Source of the DNA: Parietaria judaica
Lineage: Eukaryota; Streptophyta; Magnoliopsida; Rosales; Urticaceae
Reading direction: 5' to 3'
Assembly: GCA_954871525.1 (NCBI GenBank)
Contig: OX940870.1
Coordinates: forward strand, 17,515,501-17,579,500
Length of the DNA stretch: 64,000 bases
Shown: piece by piece, positions 25,901-39,600 of the stretch
Layout of the letters: the number at the start of each line of letters is the position of its first letter
Numbering within the stretch: position 1 is the stretch's first letter
Notes under the pieces: model-generated
The model's input: the letters and a program-made list of their open reading frames with translations, nothing else
What the model was told of the DNA's origin: nothing
The model's database searches: none
Program-made: the position numbers and the translations under genes

Positions 25901-27291
25901 TCATTTTACGGGTTAAAATAATTACCGAAAAGTGTTCAATATCTGTTTTCTTACGAGAGCAAATACGATGCGTTCATGATGAAATTTCAGTTGCTAGACC
26001 TTTATTTGGGTGGTATTATAACAAATTGGGTTATTTTAGGCATTAAAACTTTTTTACGCTCTCCAAAAACCCTGTTTTACGAATTTATGCGCGCTCCAAA
26101 AAAAACTGAGTCTTTTTCCCATTATACGCAAAACAACCCTAATTAAATGATATTTTAAACAAAAAATGAACTTCAAATTCTTAGTAATGTGTATTTATAC
26201 GACATTTACTTATTTTAATCCCTAAATCGCGAAGCACTGCCTCGTAGTTTCAATACCAAGCATTTAACGGGTTAAAATAATTACCGAAAAGTGTTCAAAA
26301 TTTGTTTTCTTACGAGAGCAAATAGGATGCGTTCATGATGAAATTTATGTTGCTAGACCTTTATTTGGGTGGTATTATTACAAATTGGGTTATTTTAGGT
26401 ATTACAAGTTTTTTACGCTCTCCAAAAACCCTGTTTCACCAATTTATGCGTGCTCCAAAAAAAACTGAGTCTTTTTCCCATTTTACGCAAAACAACCCTA
26501 ATTAAACGATATTTTAAACAAAAAATGAACTTCAAATTCTTAGTAATGTGTATTTATACCACATTTACTTATTTTAATCCCTAAATCACGAAGCACTGTC
26601 TCGTAGTTCAATACCAAGCATTTTACGGGTTAAAATAATTACCGAAAAGTGTTCAAAATCTGTTTTCTTACGAGAGCAAATACGATGCGTTCATGATGAA
26701 ATTTCAGTTGCTAGACCTTTATTTGGGTGGAATTATTACGAATTGGGTTATTTTAGGCATTTATAGTTTTTGACGCTCTCCAAAAACCCCGTTTCACCAA
26801 TTTATGCGTGCTCCAAAAAAAATGAGTCTTTTTCCCATTTTACGCAAAACAACCCTAATTAAACGATATTTTAAACAAAAAATGAACTTCAAATTCTTAG
26901 TAATGTGTATTTATACCACATTTACTTATTTTAATTCCTAAATCACGAAGCACTGTCTCGTAGTTTCAATACCAAGCATTTTACGGGTTAAAATAATTAC
27001 AGAAAAGTGTTCAAAATTTGTTTTCTTACGAGAGCAAATACGATGTGTTCATGATGAAATTACAGTTGCTAGACCTTTATTTGGGTGGTATTATAACAAA
27101 TTGGGTTATTTTAGGCATTAAAGTTTTTGACGCTCTCCAAAAACCCTGTTTCATCAATTTATGCGTGCTCCAAAAAAAAACTGAGTCTTTTACCCATTAT
27201 ACGCAAAACAACCCTAATTAAACGATATTTTAAACAAAAAATGAACTTCAAATTCTTAGTAATTTGTATTTATACCACATTTACTTATTTT

Positions 27292-28727
27292 AATCCCTAA
27301 ATCACGAAGCACTGTCTCGTAGTTTCAATACCAAGCATTTTACGGGTTAAAATAATTACCGAAAAGTTTTCAAAATTTGTTTTCTTACGAGAGCAAATAC
27401 GATGCGTTCATGATGAAGTTTCAGTTGCTAGACCTTTATTTGGGTGGTATTATTACGAATTTGGTTATTTTAGGCATTTACAGTTTTTGGCGCTCTCCAA
27501 AAACCCTGTTTCACCAATTTATGCCTGCTCCAAAAAAAACTGAGTCTTTTTCCCATTTTACGCAAAAAAACCCTAATTAAACGATATTTTAAACAAAAAA
27601 TGAACTTCAAATTCTTAGTAATTTGTATTTATACCACATTTACCTATTTTAATCCCTAAATCACGAAGCACTGTCTCGTAGTTTCAATACCAAGCATTTT
27701 ACTTGTTAAAATAATTACCGAAAAGTGTTCACAATTTGTTTTCTTACGAGAGCAAATACGATGCGTTCATGATGAAATTTCAGTTGCTAGACCTTTATTT
27801 GGGTTGTATTATTACAAATTGGGTTATATTAGGCATTAAAAGTTTTTGACGCTCTCCAAAAACCCTGTTTCACGAATTTATGCGTGCTCCAAAAAAAACT
27901 GAGTCTTTTACCCATTATACGCAAAACAACCCTAATTAAACGATATTTTAAACAAAAAATGAACTTCAAATTCTTAGTAATTTGTATTTATACCAGATTT
28001 ACTTATTTTAATCCCTAAATCACGAAGCACTGTCTCGAAGTTTCAATACCAAGCATTTTACGGGTTAAAATAATTACCGAAAAGTGTTCAAAATTTGTTT
28101 TCTTACGAGAGCAAATACGATGCGTTCATGATGAAGTTTCAGTTGCTAGACCTTTATTTGGGTGGTATTATTACGAATTGGGTTATTTTAGGCATTTACA
28201 GTTTTTGGCGCTCTCCAAAAACCCTGTTTCACCAATTTATGCCTGCTCCAAAAAAAACTGAGTCTTTTTCCCATTTTACGCAAAACAACCCTAATTAAAC
28301 GATATTTTAAACAAAAAATGAACTTCAAATTCTTAGTAATTTGTATTTATACCACATTTACTTATTTTAATCCCTAAATCACGAAGCACTGTCTCGTAGT
28401 TTCAATACCAAGCATTTTACGGGTTAAAATAATTACCGAAAAGTGTTCACAATTTGTTTTCTTACGATAGCAAATACGATGCGTTCATGATGAAATTTCA
28501 GTTGCTAGACCTTTATTTGGGTTGTATTATTACAAATTGGGTTATTTTAGGCATTAAAAGTTTTTGACGCTCTCCAAAAACCCTGTTTCACGAATTTATG
28601 CGTGCTCCAAAAAAAACCGAGTCTTTTACACTTTATACGCAAAACAACCCTAATTAAACGATATTTTAAACAAAAAATGAACTTCAAATTCTTAGTAATG
28701 TGTATGTATACGACATTTACTTATTTT
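27292..28727 (+). repeat. Local dimer duplication (718 bp, two copies)
   Basis: Units at 27292 and 28010 share GATGAAGTTTCAG, GGCATTTACAGTTTTTGGCG and TATGCCTGCTCC. Units at 27651 and 28369 share GTTCACAATTTG and GGGTTGTATTATTAC. The offset is 718 bp. A related unit with the GGCG/GCCTGC set occurs alone at 31237, so this variant was also copied over about 3.9 kb. Confidence 0.75.
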
Positions 28728-30523
28728 AATCCATAAATCGCGAAGCACTGTCTCGTAGTTTCAATACCAAGCATTTAACGGGTTAAAATAATTACCGAAA
28801 AGTGTTCAAAATATTTTTTCTTACGAGAGCAAATACGATGCGTTCATGATGAAATTTCAGTTGCTAGACCTTTATTTGGGTTGTATTAGTACAAATTGGG
28901 TTATTTTAGGCATTTAAAGTTTTTGACGCTCTCCAAAAACCCTGTTTCACGAATTTATGTGTGCTCCAAAAAATACTGAGTCTTTTTCCCATTATACGCA
29001 AAACAACCCTAATTAAACGATATTTTAAACAAAAAATGAACTTCAAATTCTTAGTAATGTGTATTTACACTACATTTACTTATTTTAATCCCTAAATCGC
29101 GAAGCATTGTCTCGTAGTTTCAATACCAAGCATTTAACGGGTTAAAATAATTACCGAAAAGTGTTAAAAATCTGTTTTCTTACGAGAGCAAATACGATGC
29201 GTTCATGATGAAATTTCAGGTTCTAGACCTTTATTTGGGTGGTATTATAACAAATTGGGTTATTTTAGGCATTTAAAGTTTTTGACGCTCTCCAAAAACC
29301 CTGTTTCACGAATTTATGCGTGCTCCAAAAAAAAACTGAGTCTTTTTCCCATTATACGCAAAACAACCCTAATTAAACGATATTTTAAACAAAAAATGAA
29401 CTTCAAATTCTTAGTAATGTATATTTATACGACATTTACTTATTTTAATCCCTAAATCGCGAAGCACTGTCTCGTAGTTTCAATACCAAGCATTTAATGG
29501 GTTAAAATAATTACCGAAAAGTGCTTAAATTTTTTTTTCTTACGAGACCAAATACGATGCGTTCATGATGAAATTCCAGTTGCTAGGCCTTTATTTGGCT
29601 GGTATTATTACAAATTGGGTTATTTTAGGTATTACAAGTTTTTTACGCTCTCCAAAAACCCTGTTTCACCAATTTATGCGTGCTCCAAAGAAAAACTGAG
29701 TCTTTTTCCCATTTTTTGCAAAACAACTCTAATTAAACGAAATTTTAAACCAAAAATGAACTTCAAATTCTTAGTAATGTGTATTTATACCACATTTACT
29801 TATTTTAATCCCTAAATCGCGAAGCACCATCACTTAGTTTCAATACAAGGCATTTTACGGGTTAAAATAATTACAGAAAAGTGTTCAAAATCTGTTTTCT
29901 TACGAGAGCAAATACGATGCGTTCATGATGAAATTTCAGTTGCTAGACCTTTATTTGGGTGGTATTATTACAAATTGGGTTATTTTAGGCATTAATAGTT
30001 TTTGACGCGCTCCAAAAACCCCGTTTCACCAATTTATGCGTGCTCCAAAAAAAATGAGTCTTTTTCCCATTTTACGCAAAACAACCCTAATTAAACGATA
30101 TTTTAAACAAAAAATGAACTTCAAATTCTTAGTAATGTGTATTTATACGACATTTACTTATTTTAATCCCTAAATCGCGGAGCACTGTCTCGTAGTTTCA
30201 ATACCAAGCATTTAACGGGTTAAAATAATTACCGAAAAGTGCTTAAAATTTGTTTTCTTACGAGAGCAAATACGATGCGTTCATGATGAAATTTCAGTTG
30301 CTAGGCCTTTATTTGGGTGGTATTATTACAAATTGGGTTATTTTAGGTATTACAAGTTTTTTACGCTCTCCAAAAACCCTGTTTCATCAATTTATGCGTG
30401 CTCCAAAAAAAACTGAGTCCTTTTCCCATTTTACGCAAAACAACTCTAATTAAACGAAATTTTAAACCAAAAATGAACTTCAAATTCTTAGAAATGTGTA
30501 TTTATACCACATTTACTTATTTT

Positions 30524-30876
30524 AATCCCTAAATCGCAAAGCACCGTCACGTAGTTTCAATACCAAGCATTTTACGGGTTAATTACCGAAAAGTGTTCAA
30601 TATCTGTTTTCTTACGAGAGCAAATACGATGCGTTCATGATGAAATTTAAGTTGCTAGACCTTTATTTGGGTGGTTTTATTACAAATTGGGTTATTTTAG
30701 GGATTAATAGTTTTTTACGCTCTCCAAAAACCCCGTTTCACCAATTTATGCGTGCTCCAAAAAAAATGAGTCTTTTTCCCATTTTACGCAAAACAACCCT
30801 AATTAAACGATATTTTAAACAAAAAATGAACTTCAAATTCTTAGTAATGTGTATTTATACCACATTTACTTATTTT
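30524..30876 (+). repeat. Monomer with a 5-bp deletion (353 bp)
   Basis: At about 30575 the usual ACGGGTTAAAATAATTACCG is ACGGGTTAATTACCG, five bases shorter, within a TTAA/AATT-rich stretch prone to slippage. Otherwise it is an ordinary diverged unit with an AACCCCG and AAAAATGAGTC tail like that of later type c units. Confidence 0.7.
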
Positions 30877-32313
30877 AATTCCTAAATCACGAAGCACTGT
30901 CTCGTAGTTTCAATACCAAGCATTTTACGGGTTAAAATAATTACAGAAAAGTGTTCAAAATTTGTTTTCTTACGAGAGCAAATACGATGTGTTCATGATG
31001 AAATTACAGTTGCTAGACCTTTATTTGGGTGGTATTATAACAAATTGGGTTATTTTAGGCATTAAAAGTTTTTGACGCTCTCCAAAAACCCTGTTTCAAG
31101 AATTTATGCGTACTCCAAAAAAAAACTGAGTCTTTTTCCCATTATACGTAAAACAACCCTAATTAAACGATATTTTAAACAAAAAATGAACTTCAAATTC
31201 TTAGTAATGTGTATTTATACCACATTTACTTAGTTTAATCCCTAAATCGCGAAGCACTGTCTCGTAGTTTCAATACCAAGCATTTAACGGGTTAAAATAA
31301 TTACCGAAAAGTGCTTAAAATTTGTTTTCTTACGAGAGCAAATACGATGCGTTCATGATGAAATTTCAGTTGCTAAACCTTTATTTGGGTGGTATTATTA
31401 TGAATTGGGTTATTTTAGGCATTTACAGTTTTTGGCGCTCTCCAAAAACCCTGTTTCACCAATTTATGCCTGCTCCAAAAAAAACTGAGTGTTTTTCCCA
31501 TTTTACGCAAAACAACCCTAATTAAACGATATTTTAAACAAAAAATGAACTTCAAATTCTTAATAATTTGTATTTATACCACATTTACTTATTTTAATCC
31601 CTAAATCACGAAGCACTGTCTCGTAGTTTCAACACCAAGCATTTTACGGGTTAAAATAATTACGGAAAAGTGTTCAAAATCTGTTTTCTTACGAGAGAAA
31701 ATACGATGCGTTCATGATGAAATTTAAGTTGCTAAAACTTTATTTGGGTGGTATTACAACAAATTTGGTTATTTTAGGCATTAAAAGTTTTTGATGCTCT
31801 CAAAAAACCCTGTTTCACGAATTTATGCGTGCTAAAAAAAAACTGAGTCTTTTACCCATTATACGCAAAACAACCCTAATTAAACGATATTTTAAACAAA
31901 AAATGAACTTCAAATTCTTAGTAATGTGTATTTATACGACATTTACTTATTTTAAACCCTAAATCGCGAAGCACTGTCTCGTAGTTTCAATACCAAGCAT
32001 TTAACGGGTTAAAATAATTACCGAAAAGTGTTCAAAATTTGTTTTCTTACGAGAGCAAATACGATGTGTTCATGATGAAATTACAGTTGCTAGACCTTTA
32101 TTTGGGTGGTATTATAACAAATTGGGTTATTTTAGGCATTAAAAGTTTTTGACGCTCTCCAAAAACCCTGTTTCACAAATTTATGCGTGCTCCAAAAAAA
32201 AACTGAGTCTTTTTCCCATTATACGCAAAACAACCCTAATTAAACGATATTTTAAACAAAAAATGAACTTCAAATTCTTGGTAATGTGTATTTATACGAC
32301 ATTTAATTATTTT

Positions 32314-32724
32314 AATCCCTAAATCGCGAAGCACTGTCTCGTAGTTTCAATACCAAAGTATTTCCTCTCTCCTGGCAAAGAAAGGCTGAAGAACATGAAT
32401 TCGCTAAAAAAACATTTAACGGGTTAAAATAATTACCGAAAAGTGCTTAAAATTTGTTTTCTTACGAGAGCAAATACGATGCGTTCATGATGAAATTTCA
32501 GTTGCTAGACCTTTATTTGGGTGGTATTATTACAAATTGGGTTATTTTAGGCATTAAAAGTTTTTGAGGCTCTCCAAAAGCACTGTTTCACGAATTTATG
32601 CGTGCTAAAAAAAATGAGTCTTTTTCCCATTATACGCAAAACAACCCTAATTAAACGATATTTTAAACAAAAAATGAACTTCAAATTTTTAGTAATTTGT
32701 ATTTATACTACATTTACTTATTTT
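32314..32724 (+). repeat. Satellite monomer split by an insertion (411 bp)
   Basis: A normal unit up to TTTCAATACCAA (32345-32356). It resumes at CATTTAACGGGTTAAAATAA (32413), with all later landmarks in order. Removing the 56 inserted bases leaves 355 bp, a near-normal length. Confidence 0.9.
32357..32412 (+). other. 56-bp non-satellite insertion with A-run end
   Basis: The only clearly foreign sequence seen inside the array. It is less AT-rich than the satellite, begins AGTATTTCCTCTCTCC and ends GAATTCGCTAAAAAAA. The plus-strand frame starting at 32358 is open across it (reading ...FPLSWQRKAEEHEFAKK) and continues into satellite to a TAA. Its 3' end is a run of seven A. Left AAGTATTT and right AACATTTA both resemble the local AAGCATTT, so an imperfect short target duplication is possible. 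It could be a tiny retroposed transcript fragment or filler DNA from break repair. I cannot identify the source gene. Confidence 0.75.
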
Positions 32725-34519
32725 AATCCCTAAATCGCGAAGTACTATCTCGTAGTTTCAATACCATGCATTTAACGGGTTAAAATAATTACCGAAAAAT
32801 GTTCAAAATTGGTTTTCTTACGAGAGCAAATACGATGCGTTCATGATGAAATTTCAGTTGCTAGACCTTTATTTGGGTGGTATTATTACGAATTGGGGAT
32901 TCTAGGCATTTCCAGCTTTTGGCGCTCTCCAAAAACCCTGTTTCACCAATTAATGCGTTCTCCAATAAAAAACTGAGTCTTTTTCCCATTTTACACAAAA
33001 CAACCCTAATTAAACGATATTTTAAACAAAAAATGAACTTCAAATTCTTAGTAATTTGTATTTATACCACATTTACTTATTTTAATCCCTAAATCACGAA
33101 GCACTGTCTCGTAGTTTCAATACCAAGCATTTTACGGGTTAAAATAATTACGGAAAAGTATTCAAAATCTGTTTTCTTACGAGAGAAAATACGATGCGTT
33201 CATGATGAAATTTAAGTTGCTAAAACTTTATTTGGGTGGTATTATAACAAATTGGGTTATTTTAGGCATTAAAAGTTTTTGACGCTCTCAAAAAACCCTG
33301 TTTCATGAATTTATGCGTGCTCCAAAAAAAACTAAGTCTTTTGCCCATTATACGCAAAACAACCCTAATTAAACGATATTTTAAACAAAAAATGAACTTC
33401 AAATTCTTAGTAATGTGTATTTATACGAAATATACTTATTTTAATCCCTAAATCGCGAAGCACTGTCTCGTAGTTTCAATACCAAGCATTTAACAGGTTA
33501 AAATAATTACCGAAAAGTGTTCAAAATTTGTTTACTTACGAGAGCAAATACGATGCGTTCATGATGAAATTTCAGTTGCTAGACCTTTATTTGAGTGGTA
33601 TTATTACAAATTGGGTTATTTTAGGCATTAAAAGTTTTTGACGCTCTCCAAAAACCCTGTTTCACGAATTTATGTGTGCTCCAAAAAACACTGAGTCTTT
33701 TTCCCATTATACGCAAAACAACCCTAATTAAACGATATTTTAAACAAAATATGAACTTCAAATTCTTAGTAATTTGTATTTATACTACATTTACTTATTT
33801 TAATCCCTAAATCGCGAAGTACTATCTCGTAGTTTCAATACCAAGCATTTAACGGGTTAAAATAATTACCGAAAAGTGTTCAAAATTGGTTTTCTTACGA
33901 GAGCAAATACGATGCGTTCATGATGAAATTTCAGTTGCTAGACCTTTATTTGGGTGGTATTATTACAAATTGGGTTATTTTAGGTATTTAAAGTTTTTGA
34001 CGCTCTCCAAAACCCCTGTTTCACCAATTTATGCGTGCTCCAAAAAAAATTAGTCGTTTTCCCATTTTACGCAAAACAACCCTAATTAAACGATATTTTA
34101 AACAAAAAATGAACTTCAAATTCTTAGTAATGTGTATTTATACAAGATTTACTTATTTTAACCCCTAAATCACGAAGCACTGTCTCGTAGTTTCAATACC
34201 AAGCATTTTACGGGTTAAAATAATTACTGAAAAGTGTTCAAAATCTGTTTTCTTACGAGAGCAAATACGATGCGTTCATGATGAAATTTCAGTTGCTAGA
34301 CCTTTATTTGGGTGGTATTATAACAAATTGGGTTATTTTTGGCATTAAAAGTTTTTGACACTCTCCAAAAACCCTGTTTCACGAATTTATGCGTGCTCCA
34401 AAAAAAAACTGAGTCTTTTTCCCATTATACGCAAAACAACCCTAATTAAACGATATTTTAAACAAAAAATGAACTTCAAATTCTTAGTAATGTGTATTTA
34501 TACGACATTTACTTATTTT

Positions 34520-36680
34520 AATCCCTAAATCGCGAAGCGCTGTCTCGTAGTTTCAATACCAAGCATTTAACGGGTTAAAATAATTACCGAAAAGTGCTTA
34601 AAATTTGTTTTCTTACGAGAGCAAATACGATGCGTTCATGATGAAATTTCAGTTGCTAGGCCTTTATTTGGGTGCTATTATTACAAATTGGGTTATTTTA
34701 GGTATTACAAGTTTTTTACGCTCTCCAAAAACCCTGTTTCACCAATTTATGCGTGCTCCAAAAAAAAACTGAGTCTTTTTCCCATTTTATGCAAAACAAC
34801 TCTAATTAAACGAAATTTTAAACCAAAAATGAACTTCAAATTCTTAGTAATGTGTATTTATACCACATTTACTTATTTTAATCCCTAAATCGCGAAGCAC
34901 CGTCACGTAGTTTCAATACCAAGCATTTTACGGGTTAAAATAATTACCGAAAAGTGTTCAAAATCTGTTTTCTTACGAGAGCAAATACGATGCGTTCATG
35001 ATGAAATTTCAGTTGCTAGACCTTTATTTGGTTGGTATTATTACAAATTGGGTTATTTTAGGCATTTAAAGTTTTTGACGCTCTCCAAAACCCCTGTTTC
35101 ACCAATTTATGCGTGCTCCAAAAAAAATTAGTCTTTTTCCCATTTTACGCAAAACAACCCTAATTAAATGATATTTTAAACAAAAAATGAACTTCAAATT
35201 CTTAGTAATGTGTATTTATACAACATTTACTTATTTTAACCCCTAAATCACGAAGCATTGTCTCGTAGTTTCAATACCAAGCATTTTACGGGTTAAAATA
35301 ATTACTGAAAAGTGTTCAAAATCTGTTATCTTACGAGAGCAAATACGATGCGTTCATGATGAAATTTCAGTTGCTAGACCTTTATTTGGGTGGTATTATA
35401 ACAAATTGGGTTATTTTAGGCATTAAAAGTTTTGACGCTCTCCAAAAACCCTGTTTCACGAATTTATGCGTGCTCCAAAAAAAAAAAACTGAGTCTTTTT
35501 CCCACTATACGCAAAACAACCCTAATTAAACGATATTTTAAACAAAAAATGAACTTCAAATTCTTAGTAATGTGTATTTATACGACATTTACTTATTTTA
35601 ATCCCTAAATCGCGAAGCGCTGTCTCGTAGTTTCAATACCAAGCATTTAACGGGTTAAAATAATTACCGAAAAGTGCTTAAAATTTGTTTTCTTACGAGA
35701 GCAAATACGATGCGTTCATGATGAAATTTCAGTTGCTAGGCCTTTATTTGGGTGCTATTATTACAAATTGGGTTATTTTAGGTATTACAAGTTTTTTACG
35801 CTCTCCAAAAACCCTGTTTCACCAATTTATGCGTGCTCCAAAAAAAAACTGAGTCTTTTTCCCATTTTATGCAAAACAACTCTAATTAAACGAAATTTTA
35901 AACCAAAAATGAACTTCAAATTCTTAGTAATGTGTATTTATACCACATTTACTTATTTTAATCCCTAAATCGCGAAGCACCGTCACGTAGTTTCAATACC
36001 AAGCATTTTACGGGTTAAAATAATTACCGAAAAGTGTTCAAAATCTGTTTTCTTACGAGAGCAAATACGATGCGTTCATGATGAAATTTCAGTTGCTAGA
36101 CCTTTATTTGGTTGGTATTATTACAAATTGGGTTATTTTAGGCATTTAAAGTTTTTGACGCTCTCCAAAACCCCTGTTTCACCAATTTATGCGTGCTCCA
36201 AAAAAAATTAGTCTTTTTCCCATTTTACGCAAAACAACCCTAATTAAATGATATTTTAAACAAAAAATGAACTTCAAATTCTTAGTAATGTGTATTTATA
36301 CAACATTTACTTATTTTAACCCCTAAATCACGAAGCATTGTCTCGTAGTTTCAATACCAAGCATTTTACGGGTTAAAATAATTACTGAAAAGTGTTCAAA
36401 ATCTGTTATCTTACGATAGCAAATACGATGCGTTCATGATGAAATTTCAGTTGCTAGACCTTTATTTGGGTGGTATTATAACAAATTGGGTTATTTTAGG
36501 CATTAAAAGTTTTGACGCTCTCCAAAAACCCTGTTTCACGAATTTATGCGTGCTCCAAAAAAAAAAAAACTGAGTCTTTTTCTCACTATACGCAAAACAA
36601 CCCTAATTAAACGATATTTTAAACAAAAAATGAACTTCAAATTCTTAGTAATGTGTATTTATACGACATTTACTTATTTT
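34520..36680 (+). repeat. Two near-identical trimers, 1,080-bp step
   Basis: Units 34520/34880/35238 and 35600/35960/36318 share GGGTGCTATTATT, TTTTATGCAAAAC, TTGGTTGGTATTATTAC, AAATGATATTTT, CTGTTATCTTACG and AAAAGTTTTGACG (one T fewer than usual). Differences seen include TTACGAGAG against TTACGATAG, CCCACTATACG against CTCACTATACG, and a poly-A tract of 12 (35477-35488) against 13 (36557-36569). Confidence 0.85.
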
Positions 36681-39600
36681 AATCCCTAAATCGCGAAGCA
36701 CTGTCTCGTATTTTCAATACCATGCATTTAACGGGTTAAAATAATTACCGAAAAGTGCTTAAAATTTGTTTTCTTACGAGAGCAAATACGATACGTTCAT
36801 GATGAAATTTCAGTTGCTAGGCATTTATTTGGGTGGTATTATTACAAATTGGGTTATTTTAGGTATTACAAGTTTTTTACGCTCTCCAAAAACCCTGTTT
36901 CACCAATTTATGCGTGCTCCAAAAAAAAAACTGAGTCTTTTTCCCATTTTACGCAAAACAACTCTAATAAAACGAAATTTTAAACCAAAAATGAACTTCA
37001 AATTCTTAGTAATGTGTATTTATACCACATTTACTTATTTTAATCCCTAAATCGCGAAGCACCGTCTCGTAGTTTCAATACCAAGTATTTTACGGGTTAA
37101 AATAATTACCGAAAAGTGTTCAAAATCTGTTTTCTTACGAGAGCAAATACGATGCGTTCATGATGAAATTTCAGTTGCTAGACCTTTATTTGGGTGGTAT
37201 TATTACAAATTGGGTTATTTTAGGTATTTAAAGTTTTTGACGCTCTCCAAAACCCCTGTTTCACCAATTTATGCGTGCTCCAAAAAAAGTTAGTCGTTTT
37301 CCCATTTTACGCAAAACAACCCTAATTAAACGATATTTTAAACAAAAAATGAACTTCAAATTCTTAGGAATGTGTATTTATACAAGATTTACTTATTTTA
37401 ACCCCTAAATCACGAAGCACTGTCTCGTAGTTTCAATACCAAGCATTTTACGGGTTAAAATAATTACTGAAAAGTGTTCAAAATCTGTTTTCTTACGAGA
37501 GCAAATACGATGCGTTCATGATGAAATTTCAGTTGCTAGACCTTTATTTGGGTGGTATTATAACAAATTGGGTTATTTTTGGCATTAAAAGTTTTTGACA
37601 CTCTCCAAAAACCCTGTTTCACGAATTTATGCGTGCTCCAAAAAAAAACTGAGTCTTTTTCCCATTATACGCAAAACAACCCTAATTAAACGATATTTTA
37701 AACAAAAAATGAACTTCAAATTCTTAGTAATGTGTATTTATACGACATTTACTTATTTTAATCCCTAAATCGCGAAGCGCTGTCTCGTAGTTTCAATACC
37801 AAGCATTTAACGGGTTAAAATAATTACCGAAAAGTGCTTAAAATTTGTTTTCTTACGAGAGAAAATAGGATGCGTTCATGATGAAATTTCAGTTGCTAGG
37901 CCTTTATTTGGGTGGTATTATTACAAATTGGGTTATTTTAGGTATTACAAGTTTTTTACGCTCTCCAAAAACCCTGTTTCACCAATTTATGCGTGCTCCA
38001 AAAAAAACTGAGTCTTTTTCCCATTTTATGCAAAACAACTCTAATTAAACGAAATTTTAAACCAAAAATGAACTTCAAATTCTTAGTAATGTGTATTTAT
38101 ACCACATTTACTTATTTTAATCCCTAAATCGCGAAGCACCGTCACGTAGTTTCAATACCAAGCATTTTACGGGTTAAAATAATTACTGAAAAGTGTTCAA
38201 AATCTGTTTTCTTACGAGAGCAAATACGATGCGTTCATGATGAAATTTCAGTTGCTAGACCTTTATTTGGGTGGTATTATTACAAATTGGGTTATTTTAG
38301 GCATTTAAAGTTTTTGACGCTCTCCAAAACCCCTGTTTCGCCAATTTATGCGTGCTCCAAAAAAAATTAGTCTTTTTCCCATTTTACGCAAAACAACCCT
38401 AATTAAATGATATTTTAAACAAAAAATGAACTTCAAATTCTTAGTAATGTGTATTTATACAACATTTACTTATTTTAACCCCTAAATCACGAAGCATTGT
38501 CTCGTAGTTTCAATACCAAGCATTTTACGGGTTAAAATAATTACTGAAAAATGTTCAAAATCTGTTATCTTACGAGAGCAAATACGATGCGTTCATGATG
38601 AAATTTCAGTTGCTAGACCTTTATTTGGGTGGTATTATAACAAATTGGGTTATTTTAGGCATTAAAAGTTTTGACGCTCTCCAAAAACCCTGTTTCACGA
38701 ATTTATGCGTGCTCCAAAAAAAAAAACTGAGTCTTTTTCCCACTATACGCAAAACAACCCTAATTAAACGATATTTTAAACAAAAAATGAACTTCAAATT
38801 CTTAGTAATGTGTATTTATACGACATTTACTTATTTTAATCCCTAAATCGCGAAGCACTGTCTCGTATTTTCAATACCATGCATTTAACGGGTTAAAATA
38901 ATTACCGAAAAGTGCTTAAAATTTGTTTTCTTACGAGAGCAAATACGATACGTTCATGATGAAATTTCAGTTGCTAGGCATTTATTTGGGTGGTATTATT
39001 ACAAATTGGGTTATTTTAGGTATTACAAGTTTTTTACGCTCTCCAAAAACCCTGTTTCACCAATTTATGCGTGCTCCAAAAAAAAAACTGAGTCTTTTTC
39101 CCATTTTACGCAAAACAACTCTAATAAAACGAAATTTTAAACCAAAAATGAACTTCAAATTCTTAGTAATGTGTATTTATACCACATTTACTTATTTTAA
39201 TCCCTAAATCGCGAAGCACCGTCTCGTAGTTTCAATACCAAGTATTTTACGGGTTAAAATAATTACCGAAAAGTGTTCAAAATCTGTTTTCTTACGAGAG
39301 CAAATACGATGCGTTCATGATGAAATTTCAGTTGCTAGACCTTTATTTGGGTGGTATTATTACAAATTGGGTTATTTTAGGTATTTAAAGTTTTTGACGC
39401 TCTCCAAAACCCCTGTTTCACCAATTTATGCGTGCTCCAAAAAAAGTTAGTCGTTTTCCCATTTTACGCAAAACAACCCTAATTAAACGATATTTTAAAC
39501 AAAAAATGAACTTCAAATTCTTAGGAATGTGTATTTATACAAGATTTACTTATTTTAACCCCTAAATCACGAAGCACTGTCTCGTAGTTTCAATACCAAG

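Larger units (their letters stand above)
16617..33801 (+). repeat. Diverged satellite block without a stable HOR
   Basis: About 48 units lie between the dimer and trimer systems. They mix features: ATCACG and ATCGCG heads, CACTG and CACCG, GGCATTACAAG, GGCATTAAAAG and GGCATTTAAAG, and ATTATAACAA and ATTATTACAA. Poly-A is usually 8-10. The first unit (16617) has an A-like head up to about 16785 and then a different tail. From about 29447, units resembling trimer type b (GTGCTTAAA, CTAGGCC, AACTCTAATTAAACGAAATT, AAACCAAAAATG) appear among others, so this block may contain the ancestors of the trimer HOR. Local duplications are listed separately. Confidence 0.85.

Noticed and set aside
32357..32412. 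Insertion as a miniature inverted-repeat transposon
   Set aside because: The ends of the 56 bp are not inverted copies of one another, and the putative target duplication is imperfect.
32861..33043. 60-codon minus-strand frame in a satellite unit
   Set aside because: Simple antisense reading of one monomer variant, not repeated in neighbouring units as a conserved frame.
36766..37050. Recurrent 94-codon frame in trimer b units (also at 38923, 42517, 56163, 59397, 61554, 62632, 63710)
   Set aside because: It begins at TTG, not ATG. Otherwise identical copies change frame when the poly-A tract gains one base (68 codons at 58318 and 60475). No plant-like initiation context or conserved domain was seen. 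It is a by-product of repeat identity.
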